Notes under the pieces: generated by a model | Database searches by the model: none | The model's input: only the letters and a program-made list of their open reading frames with translations | What the model was told of the DNA's origin: nothing | Part shown: positions 8,602 through 16,684 of the stretch, piece by piece | Layout of the letters: each line of letters opens with the position of its first letter | How positions within the stretch are numbered: the stretch's first letter is position 1 | NCBI RefSeq assembly: GCF_024508665.1 | Contig: NZ_JANINP010000001.1 | Coordinates: 248,001-312,000 of the forward strand | Length of the DNA: 64,000 bases | Direction of reading: 5' to 3' | Source of the DNA: Sphingomonas sp. | GTDB taxonomy: Bacteria; Pseudomonadota; Alphaproteobacteria; Sphingomonadales; Sphingomonadaceae | Made by a program: the position numbers and the translations under genes

Positions 8602-9150
8602 ATGGAATGGATGTTCGTGCCGCTGAAGCGCTATGCCGAGTTTTCGGGGCGCTCCCGGCGGCAAGAATTCTGGATGTTCATGCTGCTGCAATTCCTGATC
8701 TGGACGGTGGCGGTTATCGCCATGATGGTGATGGGATTCGGTGCGTTGAGTATGGGCGGCGTGAACCCAGACGGCACGCCGCGCGTCGCCGGCGTAGCGG
8801 GGCTGTTTGCCTCGATGGGCATCTTCTTCCTCATCTTCGGGCTGATCTGGCTTGCCCTTTTCATTCCGTCGATTGCCGTCTCGGTACGGCGACTGCACGA
8901 CACCGATCGCACCGGATTCTGGCTGCTTTTGCCGCCGGCAATCTATGTCTTGGCAATCGCCGTGATGCTTGCTGGTGCGGCCAATCAGAGTGGCACGACG
9001 GCGGCGATAGCCATTGTCCTGTCGCTGCTGCAGTGGGTGGCGTCCATCGTCTTGCTCGTTTTCTACTGCCTGCCGGGGACCAATGGACCGAACAAATATG
9101 GTCCGGATCCCTTGGGCGGCGTCGGCAATCTGTCGCAGACCTTCCAATAA
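8602..9150 (+). CDS. DUF805 membrane protein, second copy
   Basis: This 182-residue paralogue starts MEWMFVPLKRYAEFSGRS and repeats the same plan as the gene before it: a GRSRRQEFW motif, four hydrophobic segments, the RRLHDTDRTGFWLLL loop and a conserved tail YCLPGTNGPNKYGPDPLG. The middle loop differs (VNPDGTPRVAG in place of a serine-rich loop). The ATG at 8602 is used because the homology begins there. Function is unknown; DUF805 proteins are inner-membrane proteins. Confidence 0.9.
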   Translation: MEWMFVPLKRYAEFSGRSRRQEFWMFMLLQFLIWTVAVIAMMVMGFGALSMGGVNPDGTPRVAGVAGLFASMGIFFLIFGLIWLALFIPSIAVSVRRLHDTDRTGFWLLLPPAIYVLAIAVMLAGAANQSGTTAAIAIVLSLLQWVASIVLLVFYCLPGTNGPNKYGPDPLGGVGNLSQTFQ

Positions 9151-9167
9151 GTTGCGCGGCGGCTTGT

Positions 9168-9189
9168 CCGGACGAAATCGTTCGTCCGG
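9168..9189. terminator. Hairpin after the DUF805 pair
   Basis: CCGGACGAA (9168-9176) pairs with TTCGTCCGG (9181-9189) around a four-base ATCG loop, and flanking GCGGC/GCCGC can extend the stem. There is no clear T-run. Its location just past the DUF805 stop suggests a terminator or 3'-end stabiliser. Confidence 0.5.
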
Positions 9190-9224
9190 GCAGGCCGCTA
9201 CCGCAGCATCGTTACGCGAAAAGG

Positions 9225-9250
9225 GCCGAGGGGACGGGCGCCCCCTCGGC
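9225..9250 (-). terminator. Terminator-like hairpin for the PilZ gene
   Basis: GCCGAGGGG (9225-9233) pairs with CCCCTCGGC (9242-9250). Read on the minus strand the stem is followed by CCCTTTTCG, a short T-run. It lies 75 bp past the PilZ stop and would separate the convergent DUF805 and PilZ units. Confidence 0.45.
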
Positions 9251-9324
9251 AGCGGCGACCTCGCGATCTAAATTGCGCGGCGCTCGAACCCGAGCACTCT
9301 CGACAGTACCTGCCGGCTGGTGGA

Positions 9325-9834
9325 TTACGGCAAATCCCCGGAAGCGCCCGGCAGGGCGCGGGCGACGGCGGTAAGCGGCGCGGAGAAGACGTCCCGCACC
9401 ATGCTCGACGCGAACAATGCTGCCGCCAGACTGGCCACCCCAAGCATGGCATATTGGAAGATCGAGCTCCTATGCCTGCTCCGCTCCATCGCGTTGACCA
9501 GGCTGTCCTCGCGCGGCTGCCTGCGTCTTTCCGTGCTCGTTGGCTCGAATGGCCCTTCTTTCGCGGCGCCACTTTGGCCGAGCAGAGCCTGTATGTCGAT
9601 CTTGTCCTGGCTTCTCAGGCCGGACGAATTGCCATGCTGCCAGACTACCCGGGCGACGATCACGGCAGAGCCACGGCGCAGTTCGGCATATTGCCCGATC
9701 GCCGGCGGCGTCGCGGACAAGGCGCCTATGCCGCGGCACGAGATGTTGCGAATGCGCGCGTCATGCCAGCCATCATCTTGACGTATGCGGCATATCAAAT
9801 TGACCACCAGCCTCGTTTCGCGCCGCTTCTGCAT
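9325..9834 (-). CDS. PilZ-domain protein with C-terminal membrane segment
   Basis: The product (169 residues from the ATG at 9834) has a PilZ-like domain: KRRETRLVV supplies the basic RxxxR element, and ARIRNISCRGIGA corresponds to the [D/N]xSxxG element. Such domains bind cyclic-di-GMP. Near the C-terminus is one hydrophobic helix (FQYAMLGVASLAAALFASSM). An in-frame start at 10008 would add 58 residues of no recognisable fold, so I prefer the later start, although its binding site is weak. The next gene to the right is a GGDEF-EAL protein, which fits a cyclic-di-GMP theme. The target is unknown. Confidence 0.75.
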   Translation of the reverse strand: MQKRRETRLVVNLICRIRQDDGWHDARIRNISCRGIGALSATPPAIGQYAELRRGSAVIVARVVWQHGNSSGLRSQDKIDIQALLGQSGAAKEGPFEPTSTERRRQPREDSLVNAMERSRHRSSIFQYAMLGVASLAAALFASSMVRDVFSAPLTAVARALPGASGDLP

Positions 9835-10390
9835 GAATTCAGCCCACTCGCGCCCGAGGCGTTCGCGCGCAGTTGGAATTGAAGGAAACCTGGCGCTGCT
9901 CGTCGCCCGTGAGGGCATTGCCGCGTCTACGATACTCTGCAGACGCGGAGGTGCCGGGAGCGCGCTTTTCGCTCCAATCGGCGTCGCCATCGCGATGGTT
10001 GCGGGCAACCTGCAGATAGCGAACCGTCTTTGGACAAGGCATTTGGGGTAAAAGCATCGCTCGTGCCGATCGGACTCCCCTGGAAGACGGGCAGATGCGC
10101 CGAACAGAATTTGAATTGCCGCTCGGTTGTTTGGCTATTCCAGAGTGGGGCCGCGCCCTATTCCGGAAAACCGCGTAGGCGAGAACTGCAATTCAGAAAC
10201 CATTCGCCTTGGACGCGACCTTGCATTGCGAGGACGTACCCTGACGCTACAATCGCGCGGAGGGGCGGCCATGTTTAGCAGCCCGCCAGGTCAATGGATG
10301 AATTTGTTCGACGCCTTGGCCTCCTGAGGGGCAAGTGTTTATCTTTTCTCTACTATCGCTGTGTCACGTATCGCTAAAGGAGTAGCCCTT
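9835..10390. other. Gap between PilZ and GGDEF-EAL genes, no supported gene
   Basis: This roughly 550-base divergent gap holds several short open frames, but none with both a good binding site and recognisable protein sequence. The left part (to 10008) could be an N-terminal extension of the PilZ gene. It should contain the two divergent promoters. Confidence 0.5.
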
Positions 10391-12688
10391 TTGCGACCTA
10401 GAAGACGTGAGATCGGAAATCGTTTCGGTGCCAGATATATTGGCACCGTTGTTGTGCCGGTTCTTGTGCTGGCGCTCGGCCTCACGATTTTTGCTTTCTC
10501 CGCATTGCGATCGGCGGCGCAGCAGGCAGACCGGGTCGCTGTCGACAAACAGGCACAGGAAGTCGGCGTAGCCGTCAACGGGGCATTGGACGAGCTCGCC
10601 CAGAGCCAGAGCGGCGTCGCGATCTGGGACCCTGCGGTCAGCGAATTGCGCAAGCCGAAACCCGACTGGAATTGGTTCGACAACAATGTCGGAACCTGGC
10701 TGAACTTCGTGTACGCGCACGACGCGGACTTCGTTCTCGGGGCTGATGACCGGCCCGTTTACGGCATGGTAAACGGCCAGCGCGCGGCGCCGGCAGCCTT
10801 TTCACGGATAGCGGCAACTGCCCTACCATTGGTCGAGGCGGCGCGGGGTCGTACCCGCCGGCCACCCAATCCGCACGAACGCCTCCCCGGATTTCCCGCC
10901 AATCCCGGGTCGAGCGCAAGAACCTCGCCGCGCGCGATTCACGCGACGGACCTCGTCACGGTCGCCGGACGCCCTGCCGTTGTGAGCGTTATGCGGATGA
11001 TCCCGGACACGCCAAAAGTGAGGGCGACGCCCGGCAAGGAACCTCTCCTCGTCAGCATCCGCTACCTCGACGCACGCTTCGCAAGCGGTCTGGCCAAGAC
11101 GCAGTCCCTGTCCGGCGCCCGCGTAATGCGGCAACCAATACCGACCTCCGGCTGGCAGTTATTCCCGTTGGCCTCGAGCCGCGGGGAGCGCATCGGATAT
11201 ATAGTCTGGGAGGCTGACCAACCAGGGCGCGCTGTGTGGCGGGCGATGGCGCCCAGTGCAGGTCTTGCCGTGGGAGGCTTGTTGGCAGCGCTTGTCGCGC
11301 TCATGATCGGCGTCGCCAAGTTGTTGCGACGCGATGCCCGGTCGCTCGAGCAACTGGAAGCCGCTCACCTGGAACTCAAGGCCAGGGAGGCCCAGGCCCA
11401 TCATCTGGCCTATCACGATACCCTCACGGGGCTGCCGAACCGCGCCTTTTTCGGCTCGGTTGTGGACCAGATGGTTGCGGCATCGCACGGACGGGATACT
11501 TGGGCCGTTCTCCTGGTCGACCTCGACCGTTTCAAGCAGGTAAATGACACGCTGGGGCACCTCGGTGGCGACATGCTGATCCAGCAGGTCGCCCAGCGGC
11601 TGAAATCCTTGTGTAGTACCGCCGACGTCGTTGCGCGGCTCGGCGGCGACGAGTTCGCCATTCTTCTGGGAGAACGTGGATCGCGCGATGAGATAGCGTC
11701 GATCGCCGACGCGATGATCGCTGCGCTTCGCCAACCGTTCGAGATACTCGGCACCCATGTGTTCATCGGCGCAAGCATCGGCATCGCTTGCTATCCCTCG
11801 TGTGGTGGCGACCGCTCCGAACTGATGCGCATGGCGGACATCGCCATGTACCGCGCCAAGGCCGAGGGGCGCGACGACTTCCGCTTCTTCACCGAAGACA
11901 TGGATGAGAGCGTCAAGTTTCGGCGGGAGATCGAGCGGGATTTGCGCGAGGCGATCACTCACAAACGCGATCTCCACGTGCATTATCAACCGCAAATGGA
12001 TCCGTCCGGCACTACGGTGATCGGCTTTGAGGCGCTGCTCAGGTGGGACCATCCCGAGCGCGGTCCGCTCTCTCCGCAAGTGTTTGTCCCGGTCGCAGAA
12101 GATACGGGCTTGATCCGTGAGCTTGGTTTGTGGGTGCTGAAGGAGGCTTGCAGTGTCGCCCGGGCGTGGCCGACCGTTTCGATCGCGGTCAATCTCTCAC
12201 CCGTTCAGTTCCGCATGCGGGACTTCGTCGAGGAGGTGACGGCAATCGTCCGGGAATCCGGAACCAGCCCGGCGCAGATCGAGCTCGAGGTGACGGAGAG
12301 TGTTCTTCTCGACGATGACGAGATAGTCCGTACCGCCCTGCGCGAATTGCGGGCAGCCGGTTTTCGCATCGCGCTCGACGATTTCGGCACCGGTTATTCG
12401 AGCCTGAGCTATCTGAGCAAGTTCGAAGTCGACAAGATCAAGATCGACCGAAGCTTTACGAGCCGGATTGGGGAAACGGCCGACGCCGCGGCCATCATTT
12501 ACGCGGTGGTCCGGCTCGGCCACGCTATGGGCCTGTCGGTGACCGCCGAAGGCGTCGAAACGACTGAGCAAAAGGCATTTCTCGAAATCGCAGGATGCAA
12601 TGAGTTGCAGGGATTTCTATTTTCCCCGGCGGTAACGCCGGACGCTCTCGACGACTTCATGCGCACCCATCACCGAGCTGCTGCCTAG
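10391..12688 (+). CDS. CHASE4-GGDEF-EAL cyclic-di-GMP turnover protein
   Basis: This membrane protein of about 765 residues has an N-terminal helix (IGTVVVPVLVLALGLTIFAF), a periplasmic CHASE4-like sensor (about 50-260), a second helix, then GGDEF and EAL domains. The cyclase signature is intact (LGGDEFAILLG), but the product-inhibition RxxD site is absent: the equivalent positions read STAD. The phosphodiesterase residues are present (FEALLRW, ELEVTES, LDDFGTGYSS, KIDRSF, AEGVETTEQ). So both activities are possible. The start is the TTG at 10391, which has AAAGGAG (10376-10382) eight bases upstream; a GTG at 10361 is in frame but lacks a site. Confidence 0.93.
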   Translation: MRPRRREIGNRFGARYIGTVVVPVLVLALGLTIFAFSALRSAAQQADRVAVDKQAQEVGVAVNGALDELAQSQSGVAIWDPAVSELRKPKPDWNWFDNNVGTWLNFVYAHDADFVLGADDRPVYGMVNGQRAAPAAFSRIAATALPLVEAARGRTRRPPNPHERLPGFPANPGSSARTSPRAIHATDLVTVAGRPAVVSVMRMIPDTPKVRATPGKEPLLVSIRYLDARFASGLAKTQSLSGARVMRQPIPTSGWQLFPLASSRGERIGYIVWEADQPGRAVWRAMAPSAGLAVGGLLAALVALMIGVAKLLRRDARSLEQLEAAHLELKAREAQAHHLAYHDTLTGLPNRAFFGSVVDQMVAASHGRDTWAVLLVDLDRFKQVNDTLGHLGGDMLIQQVAQRLKSLCSTADVVARLGGDEFAILLGERGSRDEIASIADAMIAALRQPFEILGTHVFIGASIGIACYPSCGGDRSELMRMADIAMYRAKAEGRDDFRFFTEDMDESVKFRREIERDLREAITHKRDLHVHYQPQMDPSGTTVIGFEALLRWDHPERGPLSPQVFVPVAEDTGLIRELGLWVLKEACSVARAWPTVSIAVNLSPVQFRMRDFVEEVTAIVRESGTSPAQIELEVTESVLLDDDEIVRTALRELRAAGFRIALDDFGTGYSSLSYLSKFEVDKIKIDRSFTSRIGETADAAAIIYAVVRLGHAMGLSVTAEGVETTEQKAFLEIAGCNELQGFLFSPAVTPDALDDFMRTHHRAAA

Positions 12689-12755
12689 CCGGCGCTGCGA
12701 GCTAATGCGATAAGTCACGGCGCGGATAGCACGGTCATGTCGGGCCGCCCTGATT

Positions 12756-13553
12756 CTATGGGTGGCTGGCGACATAATCCATCACTGTCGAAAACGGCGC
12801 CACCCAGATGGTGTCGCCATGCTCCTTGAGATAAGCGAGGAGTTGCGCGTGCGCCTCGGCGGACACCTTCAAATAGTCGCCGCCGACGCCGTGAAAACCG
12901 ATAACCAAGAGATCACCGGTCCGCTCGGCACTTTCGACCGCAGCGATCATATCAGCACCCGTTGTCTTCTCGTCGAACCAGCGGCACGGCACGTCCATCG
13001 GGTCCAGCGCATTGCCGCCGGGCCAGCCGGCGCTGCGGGCATAGCGTACCAGCCCGCTAGCGCGCAGTTCCGGTAGATAGTCCACGCCACCGGCAAGATG
13101 CTGACCGCATGGCGTGGCAAAGCTGTGCTGCATCTTGCCGTCGATCGCCGTCAGCATGGTATTCATCGTCCGGATTTCGGCGAGCATCATCGGGACGTCA
13201 TAGGCTTCGCTGGTATCGAGCCTCCTCGCCGGCGGATAATTGGCTTGCGGACAGGCGTGCCGAACGGTGTGGTTCCCAAGCTCGTGGCCTTCGGTCGCTG
13301 CAGCCCGCCAGCGCTCGATCTGTTCCGGATTCAACGCGTTGCCGACGAGGAAAAATGTCCCTTTCAAGCCGGCCGCGTCGAGCGCTGGAATCGCGATGTC
13401 GAGATCCGATGGCAAAGCATCGTCGTAAGTCAGCACCACGGCCGCCTGTCTGCCGCCAGGCCATTGCCTCGCCTGAGCCTGGGACGCCATTAAAGCCATC
13501 CCGAGGAGCGCCGATCCGATACGTAATAGAGTCGCCGCCGTTCGCATCGTCAT
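12756..13553 (-). CDS. Secreted polysaccharide deacetylase (NodB/CE4-like)
   Basis: This 265-residue exported protein has a signal peptide ending near SQAQARQ. The NodB fold is shown by VVLTYDDALPSD (the two aspartates of motif 1) and ELGNHTVRH (the H-x3-H metal motif 2). GFHGVGGDYL near the end is the last histidine motif. Such enzymes remove N- or O-acetyl groups from polysaccharides, for example acetylxylan or chitin oligomers. It is divergent from the aldose 1-epimerase, and a TAGCGCTA operator lies 17 bp upstream of its start, so it is probably part of the hemicellulose regulon. Confidence 0.88.
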   Translation of the reverse strand: MTMRTAATLLRIGSALLGMALMASQAQARQWPGGRQAAVVLTYDDALPSDLDIAIPALDAAGLKGTFFLVGNALNPEQIERWRAAATEGHELGNHTVRHACPQANYPPARRLDTSEAYDVPMMLAEIRTMNTMLTAIDGKMQHSFATPCGQHLAGGVDYLPELRASGLVRYARSAGWPGGNALDPMDVPCRWFDEKTTGADMIAAVESAERTGDLLVIGFHGVGGDYLKVSAEAHAQLLAYLKEHGDTIWVAPFSTVMDYVASHP

Positions 13554-13569
13554 CCCCGATTTCAGATCG

Positions 13570-13583
13570 TGATAGCGCTAACT
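13570..13583. promoter_or_regulatory. TAGCGCTA operator, site 1
   Basis: TGATAGCGCTAACT has the palindromic core TAGCGCTA at 13573-13580. It lies in the divergent gap, close to the deacetylase start and about 125 bp upstream of galM. The right arm is the weakest of the six sites. The core resembles operators of LacI-family regulators such as Caulobacter XylR. Confidence 0.6.
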
Positions 13584-13706
13584 AGCTCGCGCGCGGCACG
13601 GAGGCAACGCGTCCTCCCGCGCACTCTCGATGAGATTTTCCCTTCCAGCGCTTTATATTTGTCTGAGTTTATATTAGGTGGAGCTGGAAAAATCGGGGAG
13701 CAGGAT

Positions 13707-14864
13707 ATGGTATTGGGGCGATGTGCGGTGCGCGGCGTAGTCGCATGGACGGCGCTTACCGCAGCATTTCTGGCCGCACCTACAGCATCGGCAGCCACCG
13801 CTGACAGGACTAAATTTGGCAAGCTTGCGGACGGGACCGTCGTCGAAGCCGTCAAGCTCAGCGGCGCCAATGGAGTCGTCGCGCGCGTCATTACTTACGG
13901 GGCGACTCTCCAGGCGTTCGAGGTGCCCGATCTAAATGGCAAGATCGCCGACGTCACGCTCGGCTACGATGATCTGCAAAGCTATATCGATCATCCCAAC
14001 TACTGGGGCCAGACGATCGGGCGCTATGCCAATCGTATCGCCGGCGGTAAATTCTCCGTGGACGGCCGGGACTACCAACTGCCCCGGAACGACAAGACGA
14101 ATTCGCTACATGGCGGCACCATTGGCTTCGACAAGAAGGTTTGGCGCATATTGGCGGTCGATAGCGGCCCGAAGGCCAAGGTCGTCCTGGGCCTGACCAG
14201 CCCGTCGGGCGATCAAGGCTATCCCGGAACGCTTGAAGTGAAGGTCACCTATACGCTCGACGACCAGGGCGACCTGACCATCGACTTCGACGCCACGAGC
14301 GACGCGCCGACGATCGTCAATCTGACCAATCATGCGCTCTTCAACATGGCCGGGGAGGGCGCGCCGGGTGGCATCCTGCGGCATCGTCTCACCGTTCCCG
14401 CCAGCCGCTACACACCCGTCAATGCCGCGTTGATCCCCACCGGCGAATTGCGCGCGGTCGCCGGCACGGTCTTCGACTTCACCAAGAGCCGAGTCATCGA
14501 GGACGGCATTCGTGACGGGCGCGACGCGCAAATCGTGATGGGCCATGGCTATGATCATAATTTCGTGCTCGACGCGGGGAAAACCCCGCAACCCAAGCTC
14601 GCGGCACGCCTGGAAGATCCCGTTTCCGGGCGCGTGTTGGAGGTGCTGACCGACCAGCCGGGCATCCAGGTCTATACCGGCAACTTCCTCGACGGCACGC
14701 TGGTCGGCAAGCGCGGACATCTTTATCGAATGGGCGACGGCATCGCGCTCGAACCGCAGCTCTTTCCGGACACACCCAACCGGCCGGCTTTCGGTTCCGC
14801 ACGCGTAGCGCCGGGCGCGCCCTATCATCATCGGATGATCTTCCGGGTGTCCGCGGCGCGTTGA
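13707..14864 (+). CDS. galM: Secreted aldose 1-epimerase (mutarotase)
   Basis: This 385-residue protein interconverts alpha and beta anomers of aldoses. A signal peptide (VRGVVAWTALTAAFLAAPTASA) sends it to the periplasm. Family motifs are NRIAGGKF, TNSLHGGTIGFDKK, the catalytic histidine in LTNHALFN and the C-terminal glutamate in ALEPQLFPD. The frame is open upstream to 13569, but the ATG at 13707 follows GGGGAGCAGG and gives a clean signal peptide. It is a likely partner of the glycosidases, mutarotating released sugars before uptake. Confidence 0.93.
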   Translation: MVLGRCAVRGVVAWTALTAAFLAAPTASAATADRTKFGKLADGTVVEAVKLSGANGVVARVITYGATLQAFEVPDLNGKIADVTLGYDDLQSYIDHPNYWGQTIGRYANRIAGGKFSVDGRDYQLPRNDKTNSLHGGTIGFDKKVWRILAVDSGPKAKVVLGLTSPSGDQGYPGTLEVKVTYTLDDQGDLTIDFDATSDAPTIVNLTNHALFNMAGEGAPGGILRHRLTVPASRYTPVNAALIPTGELRAVAGTVFDFTKSRVIEDGIRDGRDAQIVMGHGYDHNFVLDAGKTPQPKLAARLEDPVSGRVLEVLTDQPGIQVYTGNFLDGTLVGKRGHLYRMGDGIALEPQLFPDTPNRPAFGSARVAPGAPYHHRMIFRVSAAR

Positions 14865-14886
14865 CAAATTCGTGGGGCTGGACGGC

Positions 14887-14938
14887 CCTGCACCGCTGAA
14901 AGATCTGTCGAACGACGATCGATATCGTGCGGTGCAGG
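14887..14938. repeat. Long inverted repeat between galM and GH39
   Basis: CCTGCACCGC (14887-14896) is perfectly complementary to GCGGTGCAGG (14929-14938). The 32-base interior contains ACGATCGATATCGT, itself nearly palindromic. It starts 22 bp past the galM stop and could be a galM terminator without a T-run, or an RNA-stabilising structure. Confidence 0.5.
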
Positions 14939-15067
14939 CGACCGCGGGAGGCGAACAATGTGGTCTCGCCATGGCGGGTTATGGCTGCTGCTTGGGCGAC
15001 AATTCCTCATAATTGGAATGAGATGGCGTCGAATTGTCCGTCGCGGTTTTGCGCTTGTCGGTCTTTA

Positions 15068-15081
15068 TGCTAGCGCTACCA
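15068..15081. promoter_or_regulatory. TAGCGCTA operator, site 2
   Basis: TGCTAGCGCTACCA, core at 15071-15078, ends 22 bp before the GH39 start codon. This is close enough to block transcription initiation or early elongation. It matches the other five sites at the core and in the right CCA arm. Confidence 0.7.
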
Positions 15082-15103
15082 AAAATAGCAGGGGAGGATT
15101 CGG

Positions 15104-16684
15104 ATGCGGACTATTCTTCAACTGGCGGCCGCGGTTGCATGCATGGTCGCGGGGGTGGCGGACGGCCAGGAGCTTCGCCGCATCGACGTCGACTTGGCCA
15201 AAGCGAAGGCGCCGCTCGACCGCACCTTCAACTTTTCGGTCGGGGCCGATTATCCCGGAACCCTGATCCGTCCCGCGAGCCTCGCGCAACTCCGGATCGC
15301 GAGCAGCGAACTCGGCTTCCGCTATATCCGCTTCCACGCGATCTTTCACGATGTGCTGGGTACTGTGCACATCGAGAACGGCAAGACCGTGTACGATTGG
15401 CGCAAGATCGACCAACTCTACGACGCGTTCCGGGCAATGGGCATCCGGCCTTTCGTTGAACTCGGCTTCACGCCGCAGGCGATGGCGACGTCGCCGCAGA
15501 CCATCTTCTACTGGAAAGGCAATACGTCGCATCCCGACCCCAAGGCGTGGCATGCCCTGGTCGACGCATTCGTCCGCCATCTGATCGCGCGTTATGGCGC
15601 GGCCGAGGTTCGGCAATGGTATTTCGAGGTGTGGAACGAGCCCAATCTCGCCGGCTTCTGGGAGAATGCCGACCAGCAGGCCTATTTCGATCTCTATGAG
15701 AATTCGGCGCGCACGATCAAGGCGATCGACCCCCGGCTCCGTATCGGCGGCCCATCCACGGCGGGCGCGGCATGGGTACCCGAGCTTCTCCGGTTCGCCG
15801 CCAACCGCAATGTCCCGATCGATTTCGTTACGACCCATACGTATGGCGTCGATGGCGGATTTCTCGACGAATACGGTCATGACGACAACAAATTGTCCCC
15901 CAATCCCGACGCGATAGTGGCCGACGTCCGGCGGGTGAGGGCGCAGATCGCGGGCTCGAAATTTCCAACCCTCCCGCTTTATTTCACCGAGTGGAGTTCA
16001 AGCTACAACCCGCGCGATCCCGTCCACGATTCCTATATCAGCGCTGCCTATATCCTCGGAAAACTGAAGGGCGCGCGCGGTCTGGTCCAGGGCATGAGCT
16101 ACTGGACCTATTCCGACCTGTTCGAGGAAAGCGGTCCGCCGCCGACGCCATTTCATGGCGGCTTTGGGCTGATGACGCGCGAGGGCGTCCGCAAATCCGC
16201 CTGGTTCGCCTACAAATACCTCAACCTGCTGCGCGGCCGCGATGTTCCCTCGAACGATAATCAGACCGTCGCGGCGACCGAAAAGGGGCGCACCGGCGTT
16301 TTGTTCTGGGATTGGCGGCAACCCGAGCAGAAGGTCAGCAACCGGCCGTTCTTCACCAAGCTGCTCCCGGCGCAGAGGGCAGCGGAGACCGAGATCCGAT
16401 TTTCCGGCATAGCGCCCGGCAACTATCGGCTGACAGTGCGGCGCACCGGCTATCATGCCAACGACGCGTACAGCCGCTACCTCGAAATGGGATCGCCTTC
16501 GGCGCTGAGCGCGGCCCAGCTGACCGAGCTGCAAAACCTGACGGCGGATCGGCCGGAGACGAACAGGATCGTGCGCGTCGGTGCCGGCGGGCGGTACGCG
16601 CTGCGCGTGCCGATGCGCACCAACGATGTCGTCCTCGCGCTGATCGAGCCGATCAAGAGCGCGCGCACCCGGTTGCAACCATGA
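15104..16684 (+). CDS. GH39 beta-xylosidase-like glycosidase
   Basis: This 526-residue secreted enzyme has a signal peptide ending near VADGQ. The GH39 (clan GH-A) barrel spans about 40-400, with the acid/base E179 in EVWNEPNLAGFW and the nucleophile E296 in FTEWSSSYN. A beta-sandwich-like tail follows. GH39 enzymes are mostly retaining beta-xylosidases, so release of xylose from xylo-oligosaccharides is the most likely role; related activities such as alpha-L-arabinosidase are possible. An AGGGGAGGA binding site precedes the ATG. It overlaps the following GH27 gene by four bases (ATGA), so the two are translationally coupled. Confidence 0.9.
   Translation: MRTILQLAAAVACMVAGVADGQELRRIDVDLAKAKAPLDRTFNFSVGADYPGTLIRPASLAQLRIASSELGFRYIRFHAIFHDVLGTVHIENGKTVYDWRKIDQLYDAFRAMGIRPFVELGFTPQAMATSPQTIFYWKGNTSHPDPKAWHALVDAFVRHLIARYGAAEVRQWYFEVWNEPNLAGFWENADQQAYFDLYENSARTIKAIDPRLRIGGPSTAGAAWVPELLRFAANRNVPIDFVTTHTYGVDGGFLDEYGHDDNKLSPNPDAIVADVRRVRAQIAGSKFPTLPLYFTEWSSSYNPRDPVHDSYISAAYILGKLKGARGLVQGMSYWTYSDLFEESGPPPTPFHGGFGLMTREGVRKSAWFAYKYLNLLRGRDVPSNDNQTVAATEKGRTGVLFWDWRQPEQKVSNRPFFTKLLPAQRAAETEIRFSGIAPGNYRLTVRRTGYHANDAYSRYLEMGSPSALSAAQLTELQNLTADRPETNRIVRVGAGGRYALRVPMRTNDVVLALIEPIKSARTRLQP

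Noticed and set aside
10127..10327. 66-codon frame before the GGDEF-EAL gene
   Set aside because: It starts with TTG without a binding site and matches no family; insufficient support.
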